From Roseovarius sp. THAF9 (GTDB taxonomy: Bacteria; Pseudomonadota; Alphaproteobacteria; Rhodobacterales; Rhodobacteraceae): a stretch of 64,000 nucleotides of DNA. Under the pieces are notes generated by a model. It saw nothing but the letters and a program-made list of their open reading frames with translations. It did no database searches and was not told where the DNA came from. This document shows, in pieces, positions 8,868-17,481 of this stretch. Within the stretch, counting starts at the first letter, position 1. Every line of letters begins with the position of its first letter. The DNA lies in NCBI RefSeq assembly GCF_009363715.1, contig NZ_CP045404.1:248001-312000 (forward strand). Reading direction: 5' to 3'. The translations under genes and the position numbers were made by a program.

Positions 8868-9887
8868 ATGAAAAAATCCGTATTTCTAGGCGCGCTGACG
8901 GTGGCCGGCCTTACGGCTGGCGCGGCTGCAGCCGCGACGCTTGACGACGTCAAGGCACGCGGCACGCTGAACTGTGGCGTGACCACCGGCCTGGTCGGCT
9001 TTGCCGCCCCGGATTCCAACGGGAACTGGGATGGCTTTGACGTCGGCGTGTGCCGTGCTGTCGCTGCCGCCGTGCTGGGTGACCCGCAAGCCGTCGAATT
9101 CGTGCCCACCACCGGCAAGACGCGTTTCACCGCGCTGGCCTCGGGCGAAATCGACATGCTAGCCCGGAACACCACCTGGACCTTCTCGCGCGATGTCGAC
9201 CTGAAGTTCGAATTCGTCGGCATCAACTACTATGACGGTCAAGGCTTCATGGTTCCCAAGGAACTGGGCGTTTCGTCGGCCAAGGATCTGGACGGCGCGA
9301 CCGTCTGCATTCAGACCGGCACCACGACCGAGCTGAACCTGGCGGACTATTTCCGCAAGAACAGCATGAACTACGAGCCGGTTCCGATCGAAACCAACGC
9401 CGAAGCGCAGCAGCAGTACCTGGCTGGCGCATGCGACGTCTACACCACCGACGCCTCGGGCCTGGCCGCGACGCGTGCCGCGTTCGAAGATCCGTCGGCA
9501 CACGTGCTGCTGCCCGAGATCGTCTCGAAAGAGCCGCTGGGCCCGCTGGTCCGTCACGGTGACAACGAGTGGGGCGACGTGGTTCGCTGGACCCTGAACG
9601 CGCTGATCGCGGCCGAAGAGCTGGGTGTCACGAGCGCCAACATCGCCGACATGGCGTCCTCCGCCGGTGACAGCCCGGAGATCAACCGCCTCCTCGGCAC
9701 CGAGGGCAACCTTGGCGAGATGCTGGGCCTCGAGGCCGACTGGGCCGTGAAGGCCATCTCGGCTGGCGGCAACTATGGCGAACTCTTTGAGAAGAACATC
9801 GGTGAGACCACGCCGATCGGTCTGGCGCGCGGCCTGAACGCGCAGTGGACCGATGGTGGCCTGCTCTACTCGCCGCCGTTCCGCTAA
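8868..9887 (+). CDS. aapJ: General L-amino-acid ABC transporter, periplasmic binding protein
   Basis: AapJ captures a broad range of L-amino acids in the periplasm for the AapQMP membrane complex. The 339-residue precursor has a clear Sec signal peptide (MKKSVFLGALTVAGLTAGAAAAA, cleavage near residue 23). The mature solute-binding domain, SBP family 3, begins TLDDVKARGTLNCGV. Typical features include GFDVGVCRAVAAAV and TGKTRFTALASGEIDML. It is the first gene of aapJQMP and has a strong ribosome-binding site. A perfect stem-loop just after the stop separates it from aapQ and probably lets the binding protein be made in excess. Confidence 0.95.
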   Translation: MKKSVFLGALTVAGLTAGAAAAATLDDVKARGTLNCGVTTGLVGFAAPDSNGNWDGFDVGVCRAVAAAVLGDPQAVEFVPTTGKTRFTALASGEIDMLARNTTWTFSRDVDLKFEFVGINYYDGQGFMVPKELGVSSAKDLDGATVCIQTGTTTELNLADYFRKNSMNYEPVPIETNAEAQQQYLAGACDVYTTDASGLAATRAAFEDPSAHVLLPEIVSKEPLGPLVRHGDNEWGDVVRWTLNALIAAEELGVTSANIADMASSAGDSPEINRLLGTEGNLGEMLGLEADWAVKAISAGGNYGELFEKNIGETTPIGLARGLNAQWTDGGLLYSPPFR

Positions 9888-9897
9888 GATACCAAGT

Positions 9898-9927
9898 CGA
9901 AGGGCGCGGATCACTCCGCGCCCTTCG
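9898..9927 (+). terminator. Perfect 13-bp stem-loop between aapJ and aapQ
   Basis: The sequence CGAAGGGCGCGGA, a TCAC loop and TCCGCGCCCTTCG form an uninterrupted 13-bp stem starting 10 bases after the aapJ stop. No U-run follows, so it is more likely an attenuator or 3'-end stabiliser than a full terminator. Such elements commonly uncouple binding-protein from permease levels in ABC operons. Confidence 0.8.
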
Positions 9928-10002
9928 CGCATCTAAACCAAGGACAGGCCCACCCGCGCAAAAGCGCATACAATAATCCGGGCCGCCAACGGGGACTTCC
10001 AG

Positions 10003-11217
10003 ATGACAACAATAACCGACCCTCAACAGGAGTCGTTTCGACCGTCTATGCTGTTGAACGATACGCGCTATCGTTCCTACACATTCCAGTTCATCGCCCT
10101 GATGGTGCTGATCGGGATCATCGCCTACCTGGGCTACAACCTGGTGCTGAATCTGCGGGCCGCAGGGCTGAACATCAGCTATGAATTTCTGGGCGAGCCG
10201 GCGGGCTATGACATCAACCAGACGCTGGTGGAGTACACCAGCCGAAGTTCGCATCTGACCGCCGCCATCGTCGGTATCCTGAACACGCTTCTGGTGGCGT
10301 TCCTGGCCTGCGTGACAGCGACCATATTCGGCGTGATCGCGGGCGTGCTGCGCCTATCGAACAACTGGCTGGTGCGCAAGCTGATGGCCGGCTATGTCGA
10401 GGCGTTCCGCAACGTGCCGGTGCTGATCTGGATCATCATCATCTTCACGATCATGACGGCCGTGTTGCCGGCGCCAAGGGCCTTCCGGGGTGAGGATGCG
10501 GACGCGTCGATGATCCTGGGGTCGGTCGCCTTTACCAACCGGGGCGTATACGTGCCGATGCCGATCTGGGGGCCGGGGTCGATGGTGGTCGTGGTGACGT
10601 TCATCCTGTCGATTGTCGGGGTGTTCGCCTATCGCGCTTATGCCAAGAAACTGCTGTTCGACACGGGTAGGCTGTTGCCGACGGGATGGCCGTCACTGGC
10701 GATCCTGTTCGTGCCGTCGATCCTGATGTTCTTCATCATGGGGCAGCCCATTTCGCTCGACTTCCCGGAACTTGGCGGCTTCAATTTTCGCGGTGGTCTT
10801 CAAATCGGGGCACCACTGATCGCGCTTTGGTTCGCGCTGTCGATCTATACCGGCGCCTTCATCGCCGAGAACGTCCGCGCCGGTATCCTGGCCGTCAGCA
10901 AAGGTCAGACCGAGGCCGCGGCGAGCCTTGGCTTGCGTCCGCGCCGGATCATGAACCTGGTGATCCTGCCGCAAGCTCTGAGGGTGATCATCCCGCCGCT
11001 GATCTCGCAGTATCTGAACATCACCAAGAACTCGTCTCTGGCGATTGCCGTGGGCTATGCCGACATCACTGCGACGCTGGGGGGCATCACGCTGAACCAG
11101 ACGGGCCGCGCCATCGAGTGCGTGCTCTTGCTGATGCTGTTCTACCTGCTGATCTCGCTCGGGATCTCTGCGGTGATGAACGTTTACAACAACGCCGTGC
11201 GGCTGAAGGAGCGCTGA
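10003..11217 (+). CDS. aapQ: General L-amino-acid ABC transporter, permease AapQ
   Basis: One of the two integral-membrane subunits of the Aap transporter. The 404-residue protein has an N-terminal membrane span (about residues 25-50), a His/Glu/Gln-type permease domain with several further spans, and the cytoplasmic EAA loop EAAASLGLRPRRIMNLVILPQ near residue 300 that contacts the ATPase. The long insertion between the first conserved spans is typical of Aap/BztB permeases. The start (MTTITDPQQESFRPSM) follows a 115 bp gap containing the post-aapJ stem-loop. The stop is immediately followed by aapM. Confidence 0.94.
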   Translation: MTTITDPQQESFRPSMLLNDTRYRSYTFQFIALMVLIGIIAYLGYNLVLNLRAAGLNISYEFLGEPAGYDINQTLVEYTSRSSHLTAAIVGILNTLLVAFLACVTATIFGVIAGVLRLSNNWLVRKLMAGYVEAFRNVPVLIWIIIIFTIMTAVLPAPRAFRGEDADASMILGSVAFTNRGVYVPMPIWGPGSMVVVVTFILSIVGVFAYRAYAKKLLFDTGRLLPTGWPSLAILFVPSILMFFIMGQPISLDFPELGGFNFRGGLQIGAPLIALWFALSIYTGAFIAENVRAGILAVSKGQTEAAASLGLRPRRIMNLVILPQALRVIIPPLISQYLNITKNSSLAIAVGYADITATLGGITLNQTGRAIECVLLLMLFYLLISLGISAVMNVYNNAVRLKER

Positions 11218-11218
11218 G

Positions 11219-12511
11219 ATGTCTGACACACACGCAGAATCCGTCGCTTATGTCCGCGACACCATGTTGCCGGAATCGCCGCCACCGGCGGCGGAAACCG
11301 GCGTTGCCAAGTGGATGAAGCAGAACCTGTTCGCGACGATCCCGAACTCGGTGCTTACCGTCGCGGCGATCTTGGTGATCTATTTCCTGCTGGCGGCAAC
11401 GCTGCCCTGGATTCTGAACGGGATCTGGAATGCCACGTCGATCCGCGAATGCCGCGAGATCCTGGACGGTGCGACCGGCGGCTGTTTTGCTGTGCTGAGC
11501 GACCGCTGGAATCAGCTTCTGTTCGGGTTCAAGTATCCAAGCGAGCTTTACTGGCGTCCGGCGCTGGCCTTCCTGCTGCTGTTTGCGGCGGCGGCCCCGG
11601 TGATGTTTTTCAAGTACTTGCCCAGCAAACTGCTGCTGTTCACCGCGATCTATCCGTTCCTGGCCTTCTGGCTGATCTGGGGCGGGTCGATCCTGCCGCC
11701 GTTGATCCTGCTCATTGGCTTTGCGGCGGCCTACGTGGCGTTCAAGACGATGGAGCGCAAGGGCTTCGGCATCGGGGTGCTGAGCGGGCTTGGCGTTTTG
11801 ATCGTGGCGATCATCCTGGCCGGGCTCTTCAGCGAGAGCAACGTGCTCGCGCTGGAGGCCGTGGCGTCGCGCGACATGGGGGGCTTCATGCTCAACATGA
11901 TCCTCGGCACGGTCTGCGTTTCGCTTTCGATCCCGATCGGCATTGCGCTGGCGCTGGGGCGGCAATCGGACATGCCGATCATCAAGTGGATCTGCGTCGT
12001 GTTCATCGAGTTCATCCGCGGCGTGCCGCTGATTACGCTGTTGTTCGTGGCGAACGTGGTGTTGGCCTATTTCCTGCCGCCGGGTACGACATTCGACCTG
12101 ATCATCCGGGTGATCATCATGATCACGGCCTTCGCTTCGGCCTATATCGCCGAGGTGATCCGGGGCGGGCTCGCCGCCCTGCCGCGCGGGCAGTACGAGG
12201 CGGGCGACAGCCTGGGTCTGGACTATGCCCAGGCGATGCGGCTGATCATCCTGCCGCAGGCGCTGAAGATCTCGATCCCGGGCATCGTGAACGTGGCGGT
12301 GGGCCTGTTCAAGGACACCACGCTGGTCTCGGTCATATCGATGTTCGATCTGGTCGGCATGATCCGGGGTCCGATCCTGGCCTCGACCGACTGGAACGGG
12401 GTCTACTGGGAGCTCTTCGGCTTTGCCGCGCTTCTGTTCTTTGTCGTCTGTTATGGCGTGTCTCAATATTCGCAGTGGCTTGAGCGCGAGCTCAACACTG
12501 ATCACAGGTAA
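11219..12511 (+). CDS. aapM: General L-amino-acid ABC transporter, permease AapM
   Basis: The second Aap membrane subunit, 430 residues. The N-terminal 40 residues are polar; a set of spans between about residues 45 and 200 precedes the canonical permease domain. The EAA loop [20 protein letters not shown] sits near residue 330. Extended N-terminal membrane regions like this are a hallmark of AapM/BztC compared with ordinary amino-acid permeases of about 220 residues. It starts one base after the aapQ stop and ends 14 bases before aapP. Confidence 0.94.
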   Translation: MSDTHAESVAYVRDTMLPESPPPAAETGVAKWMKQNLFATIPNSVLTVAAILVIYFLLAATLPWILNGIWNATSIRECREILDGATGGCFAVLSDRWNQLLFGFKYPSELYWRPALAFLLLFAAAAPVMFFKYLPSKLLLFTAIYPFLAFWLIWGGSILPPLILLIGFAAAYVAFKTMERKGFGIGVLSGLGVLIVAIILAGLFSESNVLALEAVASRDMGGFMLNMILGTVCVSLSIPIGIALALGRQSDMPIIKWICVVFIEFIRGVPLITLLFVANVVLAYFLPPGTTFDLIIRVIIMITAFASAYIAEVIRGGLAALPRGQYEAGDSLGLDYAQAMRLIILPQALKISIPGIVNVAVGLFKDTTLVSVISMFDLVGMIRGPILASTDWNGVYWELFGFAALLFFVVCYGVSQYSQWLERELNTDHR

Positions 12512-12525
12512 GGGGAGGGTTATCC

Positions 12526-13293
12526 ATGGCGGAAACCGCTCAAATGCAGGTCTCGGACGAAATCGCGATCCGGATCGAGAACATGAACAAGTGGTACGGC
12601 ACGTTCCACGTGCTGCGTGACATCGACCTGTCGGTCCACCGGGGCGAGCGCATCGTCATCGCGGGACCGTCCGGGTCGGGCAAGTCGACGCTGATCCGGT
12701 GCATCAACGCGCTGGAGGAGCACCAGAAGGGCCGGATCGAGGTGGACGGGACGGTGCTGTCCTCGGACATCAAGAACATCGACAAGATCCGGTCCGAGGT
12801 CGGGATGGTGTTCCAGCACTTCAACCTGTTCCCGCACCTGACGATCCTCGAGAACTGCACGCTGGCGCCGATCTGGGTGCGCAAGATCCCCAAGCGGCAG
12901 GCCGAGGAAACGGCGATGCATTTCCTTGAAAAGGTGAAGATCCCCGAACAGGCCGACAAGTATCCCGGCCAGCTGTCGGGCGGTCAGCAGCAGCGGGTCG
13001 CCATCGCGCGGTCGCTCTGCATGAAGCCGCGGATCATGCTGTTCGACGAGCCCACGTCGGCGCTCGATCCCGAGATGATCAAAGAAGTGCTCGACACGAT
13101 GGTCAGCCTTGCCGAGGAAGGCATGACGATGCTGTGCGTGACGCACGAGATGGGCTTTGCCCGGCAGGTGGCGAACCGAGTGATCTTCATGGATCAGGGC
13201 CAGATCGTGGAGCAGAACGAACCCGAAGAGTTCTTCAACAACCCGAAAAGCGACCGGACCAAGCTGTTCCTCAGCCAGATCCTCGGGCACTGA
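12526..13293 (+). CDS. aapP: General L-amino-acid ABC transporter, ATPase AapP
   Basis: The ATP-hydrolysing subunit that powers the Aap transporter. The 255-residue protein has the Walker A motif GPSGSGKST (residues 47-55), signature [13 protein letters not shown], Walker [13 protein letters not shown] and a switch histidine in CVTHEMGFA. Length and motif spacing are standard for polar amino-acid ABC ATPases. The ribosome-binding site GGGGAGGG lies just upstream. It is the last gene of the operon and converges with the HDAC-family gene, with 18 bp between the two stops. Confidence 0.95.
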   Translation: MAETAQMQVSDEIAIRIENMNKWYGTFHVLRDIDLSVHRGERIVIAGPSGSGKSTLIRCINALEEHQKGRIEVDGTVLSSDIKNIDKIRSEVGMVFQHFNLFPHLTILENCTLAPIWVRKIPKRQAEETAMHFLEKVKIPEQADKYPGQLSGGQQQRVAIARSLCMKPRIMLFDEPTSALDPEMIKEVLDTMVSLAEEGMTMLCVTHEMGFARQVANRVIFMDQGQIVEQNEPEEFFNNPKSDRTKLFLSQILGH

Positions 13294-13311
13294 TCGGGGG
13301 CCTTCGGGGCC

Positions 13312-14439
13312 TTACACCCAAACGCGCCGCCGGGTCTGCAAGACCTGCACCCGGCGGCGTATTTCGTTTTGCACGGGGCCATGGCGGGGCGTGTCGCGGA
13401 GCGTTTCGACAAGGTGATCGGGCCGGTCGCCGCGCTGGCGGGTCCAGCTGAGGGCGGCGAGGACCGACCGCGCCCGTTCCGGCAGGCGGTCGGGAATCTC
13501 GAAGCCGTTGAGCGTGGCCCAGACGCCGGACCAGAGCCGACCCACGGTCCACGGGTTGTATCCGCCACCGCCAAGGACCAGCAGGCGCGGGGCCATCTGT
13601 TTCAGGGCCGTGACCACCTGCCAGTGCGCGTTGTTGGACAGGGCCAGACGGGCAAGCGGGTCTTCCAGTACAGCGTCAGCCCCGCATTGCAGAACGATGA
13701 CCTCCGCGCGCCAGCCCTGCACGGCGGGCAGGAGGACTTCGTCGCGCAGCAGCGCGAAGTCGTCGTCATGAGTGCCGCGCGGCAGGGGCAGGTTGATCGC
13801 ATGGCTGCCGGCCCGGTCGTCGAGCGCGCCGGTGAAGGGCCAGCGGGCCTCCTCGTGGGTCGAGATCATCAGCACGCGCGGATCGCCATGAAAGGCGTCG
13901 GCGACGCCGTCGCAGTGATGCGCGTCGATATCGACGTAGGCGATGCGCGTGAGGCCCTGCGCGAGGAATGCCTTGATGGCCAGCACCGGGTCGTTGAGAT
14001 AGCAGAAGCCTGCCGCATGGTCGGCCATGCCGTGATGCGTGCCGCCGCCCGGGTTGTAGACGATCCCGCCCTGCGCCAGCAGGTCTGCCGCCAGAAGCGA
14101 GCCACCTGCGGCGGTGGCCGGTCGGCGGTAGATTTCGGGGAAGATTGGGTTCGACAGTGTGCCGATCTGGTGGCGCTGACGGGTCGGCTCGTCCACCCTT
14201 CGGGCTGCCTCGGCCTGTTGCAGGGCGGTGATGTAGGCGGGCGTGTGAAAGCGCGTCAGCGCGGCGGGCTTGGCGCGCGGGCTGACGCGGAATTGGTCGC
14301 GCGGCAGCCAGCCCATCGCGCGGCACAGGTCCATCACCGTGGGCACGCGCGGGATGCTCAGCGGGTGGCGCGCGCCGTAACTGGAGCCGTGATAGATCTC
14401 GGACCCGATGAAAAGGGGATGCGGTCCCGCGCCTGTCAC
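13312..14439 (-). CDS. Histone-deacetylase-family (class II/AcuC-like) deacetylase
   Basis: The 375-residue protein belongs to the zinc-dependent arginase/deacetylase fold that removes acetyl groups from lysines or polyamines. Recognisable blocks are HPLSIPRVP, NPGGGTHHGMADHAAGFCYLND, the metal-binding VDIDAHHCDGVADAF and LGGGGYNPWTVGRLW. The classical loop YVDIDVHHGDG here reads DAHHCDG, with cysteine in place of glycine. The start is taken as the GTG at 14437-14439, which overlaps the SixA stop (GTGA) and gives the usual HDAC N-terminus; the open frame extends about 94 codons further into sixA without domain content. It is the last gene of the four-gene operon. The substrate is unknown; acetylpolyamine or acetyl-protein deacetylation are both possible. 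Confidence 0.9.
   Translation of the reverse strand: MTGAGPHPLFIGSEIYHGSSYGARHPLSIPRVPTVMDLCRAMGWLPRDQFRVSPRAKPAALTRFHTPAYITALQQAEAARRVDEPTRQRHQIGTLSNPIFPEIYRRPATAAGGSLLAADLLAQGGIVYNPGGGTHHGMADHAAGFCYLNDPVLAIKAFLAQGLTRIAYVDIDAHHCDGVADAFHGDPRVLMISTHEEARWPFTGALDDRAGSHAINLPLPRGTHDDDFALLRDEVLLPAVQGWRAEVIVLQCGADAVLEDPLARLALSNNAHWQVVTALKQMAPRLLVLGGGGYNPWTVGRLWSGVWATLNGFEIPDRLPERARSVLAALSWTRQRGDRPDHLVETLRDTPRHGPVQNEIRRRVQVLQTRRRVWV
13325..13370 (+). terminator. Terminator of the aap operon, inside the 3' end of the HDAC-family gene
   Basis: An 11-bp perfect stem, CGCCGCCGGGT paired with ACCCGGCGGCG (13325-13335 with 13349-13359), is followed by the T-rich TATTTCGTTTT on the plus strand. It lies 32 bases past the aapP stop. 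The same bases encode the arginine-rich C-terminal tail of the convergent gene. Confidence 0.7.
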
Positions 14440-14927
14440 TCGGTCAGTTCGCGCGGGATCACGAAGGCTTCGAGCCGTCCGGTGCCGGGTGTGAGAGCGC
14501 CCCAGTCGTCGATGTCGAACCGCGCGACCAGCGTGGCCCCGGTGGGATAGTCTTCGAAGCGCGGATGGTCGGGATGTTCGGCCATCATCTGGTGCGCGAA
14601 AGAGGCGATGCCGGGGTTGTGCGCCAGCATCAGGACGGTCTGTCCCGTGGCACGCTTCAGGACCTTCAGCATCTGGGTTGGACCGGCGTGGTAGAGCTGG
14701 TCGGTCACCTGCCGGTCGCAATCGACCTTGAGCCGTTGCATCGTCTCGACCGTGCGGACGGACGACGACACCAACGCCTCATCCACGACGATGGTCTGCG
14801 ATCGCAGCCAATCCCCCAGGGCCTTGGCCGATTGTTTGCCGCGCTTGTTGAGCGGGCGATCGTGGTCGTCGAGCGTGGGATCGCCCCAGCTGGATTTGGC
14901 GTGACGCATCAGGACGAGACGTCTCAT
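14436..14927 (-). CDS. sixA: SixA-type phosphohistidine phosphatase (histidine phosphatase superfamily)
   Basis: Small enzymes of this group remove phosphate from phosphohistidine, including on histidine-phosphotransfer domains. The 163-residue product starts MRRLVLMRHAKSSWGD, where Arg8-His9 form the catalytic RHG-like motif (RHA, as in SixA). The second active-site histidine is in MLAHNPGIASF. I chose the ATG at 14925-14927 rather than an earlier in-frame start because the motif must sit at the N-terminus. It overlaps the ferredoxin-like gene upstream by 4 bases and the HDAC-family gene downstream by 4. The in vivo target is not known. Confidence 0.88.
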   Translation of the reverse strand: MRRLVLMRHAKSSWGDPTLDDHDRPLNKRGKQSAKALGDWLRSQTIVVDEALVSSSVRTVETMQRLKVDCDRQVTDQLYHAGPTQMLKVLKRATGQTVLMLAHNPGIASFAHQMMAEHPDHPRFEDYPTGATLVARFDIDDWGALTPGTGRLEAFVIPRELTE

Positions 14928-15562
14928 TTGAAGGCCCTCATGTGAAAGGCAGACTGGTTGTCCAGCCGCCCGTAGGACTGGCTGACCGGGCAGGCCCGGC
15001 GCACAGCGCATCCTTTTGACATACAATCATTTTCCGGCCTGTCCAAGTCTGCCTTGCAGGTGGCGATGTCATAGGTGCCGGTGGCGAAGGCGTCGACGGG
15101 GCAGGCGGTGAGGCAGGGCCGGGTGGCGCAGCTGTCGCAGGGATTGGGCGGCGGCGCCGGTGCGTCGATGATGTGACCGAACCCAAGCGCGCCGCGATAC
15201 GAGATCATCAGGCCGGCCGTGTCGTGCACCAGCAGGCCGACCGGCGATTGATGCGCCCGACCGCTGGCCCTGGCCCAGGTCACGAACGGCTGGAAGGGCG
15301 GGCCTCCGAAGGGGAAGAAGGCGGTGCCGTCCAGATCCCGGGCGAGGCCGCCGATCACGCGCGACGACCAGCGGTCCATCGCGTCGGGCGCAGTGTCGGC
15401 ATATTCCGGCGACGCGGTGAAGGCAGGCCAGAAGCCGGGCTCCTTCGGGCCGAGCAGAACGAGGCTGCTCATGCCCTCGGGCGTCTCCGCCCCGGTCACC
15501 ATGCCGAACGTGGCCAGATGGTGCGGCGCTGCGGCCTGTGCGATGTCGTCGAGAGTCGTCAT
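14924..15562 (-). CDS. Ferredoxin-like 4Fe-4S protein, epoxyqueuosine-reductase-like C-terminus
   Basis: The 212-residue protein has an N-terminal alpha/beta part and a C-terminal cysteine-rich region. The first cluster motif is CDSCATRPCLTACP near residue 138; the second is CMSKGCAVRRACP near residue 185, an irregular spacing compared with classical CxxCxxCxxxCP. This fits the group of ferredoxins distantly related to the QueG/reductive-dehalogenase iron-sulfur module, without the cobalamin domain. It lies between a diiron membrane oxidase and SixA with 4-base overlaps on both sides, so an electron-supply role for the desaturase-like enzyme is plausible but inferred. Confidence 0.72.
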   Translation of the reverse strand: MTTLDDIAQAAAPHHLATFGMVTGAETPEGMSSLVLLGPKEPGFWPAFTASPEYADTAPDAMDRWSSRVIGGLARDLDGTAFFPFGGPPFQPFVTWARASGRAHQSPVGLLVHDTAGLMISYRGALGFGHIIDAPAPPPNPCDSCATRPCLTACPVDAFATGTYDIATCKADLDRPENDCMSKGCAVRRACPVSQSYGRLDNQSAFHMRAFK

Positions 15563-16353
15563 TTGCGAAAGAAAGGCAGGCCAAGGGACCATCCGAGGCG
15601 CGACGGGCGGTCGTCCTGCCACTCCAGCCCGATGGTCATGTCGTCATGGCCCTTTGCGGGCTGGGCGATGTAGGTGCCGAACATGCGGTCCCAGATCGAC
15701 AGGGCGAAACCGTAGTTGCTGTCGTGTTCGCTGCGCTGGTTGGAATGGTGCACGCGGTGCATGTCCGGCGTCACCAGAACCTTGCGCAGGGCCGCATCCA
15801 GCCCCAGAGGCAGCTTGATGTTGGCGTGGTTGAACATGGCGGTGCCGTTTAGGATGATCTCGAACAGGATGATGCCGAGAGCGGGCGGGCCGAGCAGGTA
15901 GACAAGCCCGATCTTGAGCAGCATCGACAGCGCGATTTCCACCGGGTGGAACCGGATCGCGGTGGTCACGTCGATATCACGGTCGGCGTGATGGACCCGG
16001 TGGATGCGCCACAGGAGCGGGATCTTGTGCGTGACAAGGTGCTGCACCCAGATGGCAAGGTCGAAGATCAGCACGGTTAGCACCACGGCGATCCAGCCGG
16101 GGATGTCGATGGCGTTCATCAGACCCCAGCCATTGGCTTCGGCATCCACGGCGGCGCCGACGGCCAGCAGAGGCAGGGCGAGCGCAAGGGCGCGCAGGGT
16201 CAGCGTGTCGAGGATGACGATGGCCCAGTTGGTGATCCAGCGCGTGTTGCGGGGTTGCGTGCGCACCCGGCGCGGGGCCTTGGCCTCGATCAGGGCCAGG
16301 ACCGCGAACAGCCCGATGAAGACGGACAGGCGGATGAGTAACTCGTTTTCCAT
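15559..16353 (-). CDS. Sterol desaturase / fatty acid hydroxylase-family membrane diiron oxidase
   Basis: The 264-residue integral membrane protein carries the eight-histidine diiron signature of the fatty acid hydroxylase superfamily: HLVTH, HRVHH near residue 125, NHAN and HRVHHS near residue 205. Hydrophobic spans are seen at about residues 7-25, 45-65, 80-105 and 145-170. The family hydroxylates or desaturates lipid, sterol or carotenoid chains. No carotenoid or sterol genes lie nearby, so the substrate is open. It is the first gene of the operon with the ferredoxin-like, SixA and HDAC-family genes. Confidence 0.88.
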   Translation of the reverse strand: MENELLIRLSVFIGLFAVLALIEAKAPRRVRTQPRNTRWITNWAIVILDTLTLRALALALPLLAVGAAVDAEANGWGLMNAIDIPGWIAVVLTVLIFDLAIWVQHLVTHKIPLLWRIHRVHHADRDIDVTTAIRFHPVEIALSMLLKIGLVYLLGPPALGIILFEIILNGTAMFNHANIKLPLGLDAALRKVLVTPDMHRVHHSNQRSEHDSNYGFALSIWDRMFGTYIAQPAKGHDDMTIGLEWQDDRPSRLGWSLGLPFFRK

Positions 16354-16420
16354 GAGTTATATTTATTGCATCCGCATGTGTCGGCAAAGAGACGAAGGGT
16401 CACAACGTGGTGTGCGCCGT

Positions 16421-17284
16421 TCATCCTGCCCGGATCAGGGAGCCGGAGCCGTGTTCGGTGTAAAGCTCCAGCAGCACGGCGTTGTCCAGCCGCCCATCCA
16501 GGATGACCACGCCGCGCACCCCGTAGGAGAGCGCATCGAGTGCGGTTTCCGTCTTGGGGATCATGCCGCCCGAGATGACGCCTTGATCGGTCAGAGACTT
16601 GATCTGCGACGCGGTGAGTTCGGTCAGGATGTTGCCTTCGCCGTCGCGCACGCCGTCCACATCTGTCAGCAGTAGCAGGCGGTCGGCCTGAAGCGCCGCC
16701 GCAATGGCGCCGGCGGCGGTGTCGCCGTTGATGTTGAAGGTCTCGCCCTGGCGGCCTGCGCCCAAGGGGGCGATGACCGGGATGGCGTCATCCTGAAAGA
16801 GCGTGTGCAGGATCGAGGGATCGACCTTGTCGGGGGTGCCGACGAAACCGAGCTTGGGGTCGGTGGGCACGCAGGTGATTAGGCCCGCATCCTTGCCCGA
16901 CAGGCCCACGGCCTTGCCGCCTTGGGCGTTGATTGCTTGCACGATCCGCTTATTCACCCGGCCCGAGAGCACCATCTCGACCACTTCCATCGTGGCCTCG
17001 TCGGTGACGCGCTTGCCGTTCACGAAATCGGACTTGATGTTCAGCTTTTCCAGCATCTGGTTGATCATCGGCCCGCCGCCATGGACGATCACCGGGTTCA
17101 CGCCGACCTGCCGCATCAGCACCACGTCGCGGGCAAAGGTTGCCATCGCCTCGTTGCTGCCCATGGCATGGCCGCCGAGCTTGATCACCACGACGGCGTC
17201 GTCGTAGCGCTGAAGATAGGGCAGGGCCTCGCTGAGGGTGCGGGCGGTGGTGAGGTTGTCGCGGGTCATGTCTCGGGTCTTCAT
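16421..17284 (-). CDS. argB: Acetylglutamate kinase
   Basis: ArgB phosphorylates N-acetyl-L-glutamate in arginine biosynthesis. The 287-residue product shows the amino-acid-kinase motifs [11 protein letters not shown] near residue 33, [12 protein letters not shown], and [19 protein letters not shown]-terminal [12 protein letters not shown] precedes the ADP-binding region. The start [13 protein letters not shown] fits relatives. It follows engB on the same strand across a 197 bp gap that holds dispersed repeats. argH lies about 8 kb away, so the arginine genes are not clustered. Confidence 0.95.
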   Translation of the reverse strand: MKTRDMTRDNLTTARTLSEALPYLQRYDDAVVVIKLGGHAMGSNEAMATFARDVVLMRQVGVNPVIVHGGGPMINQMLEKLNIKSDFVNGKRVTDEATMEVVEMVLSGRVNKRIVQAINAQGGKAVGLSGKDAGLITCVPTDPKLGFVGTPDKVDPSILHTLFQDDAIPVIAPLGAGRQGETFNINGDTAAGAIAAALQADRLLLLTDVDGVRDGEGNILTELTASQIKSLTDQGVISGGMIPKTETALDALSYGVRGVVILDGRLDNAVLLELYTEHGSGSLIRAG

Positions 17285-17360
17285 GGGCGTGATCCTTGTT
17301 CCGAGGCGTTATCACCGGACGGGCGCTGGCGCGCAAGACTTTAGGTGACCCCCACCCTGA

Positions 17361-17379
17361 CCCTCCCCTCGGGGGAGGG
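17361..17379. repeat. Short GC-rich palindrome of a widespread intergenic type
   Basis: CCCTCCCC TC GGGGGAGGG forms an almost perfect hairpin in the argB-engB gap, preceded by a CCCCCACCCTGA lead. This composition recurs between genes in many proteobacteria. It could act as a bidirectional transcript-end element. Confidence 0.5.
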
Positions 17380-17442
17380 AAGCGGGATTGCGGGCCGAGC
17401 GCGTTTATGGAGGGGTGTCACCTGTTGGGCCGGTTGTGCCGT

Positions 17443-17464
17443 GAGTATTTCCGGCAAGAAAAAG
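17443..17464 (+). repeat. Dispersed 22-bp repeat, copy 1 (GAGTATTT...GCAAGAAAAAG)
   Basis: Copy 1 differs from the copy at 27377-27398 at only 2 of 22 positions by eye. The shared parts are GAGTATTT and GCAAGAAAAAG. This copy is in the gap downstream of engB, on the strand opposite to the gene. The function is unknown. Confidence 0.6.
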
Positions 17465-17481
17465 CCGGGGCCGATCTTTGG

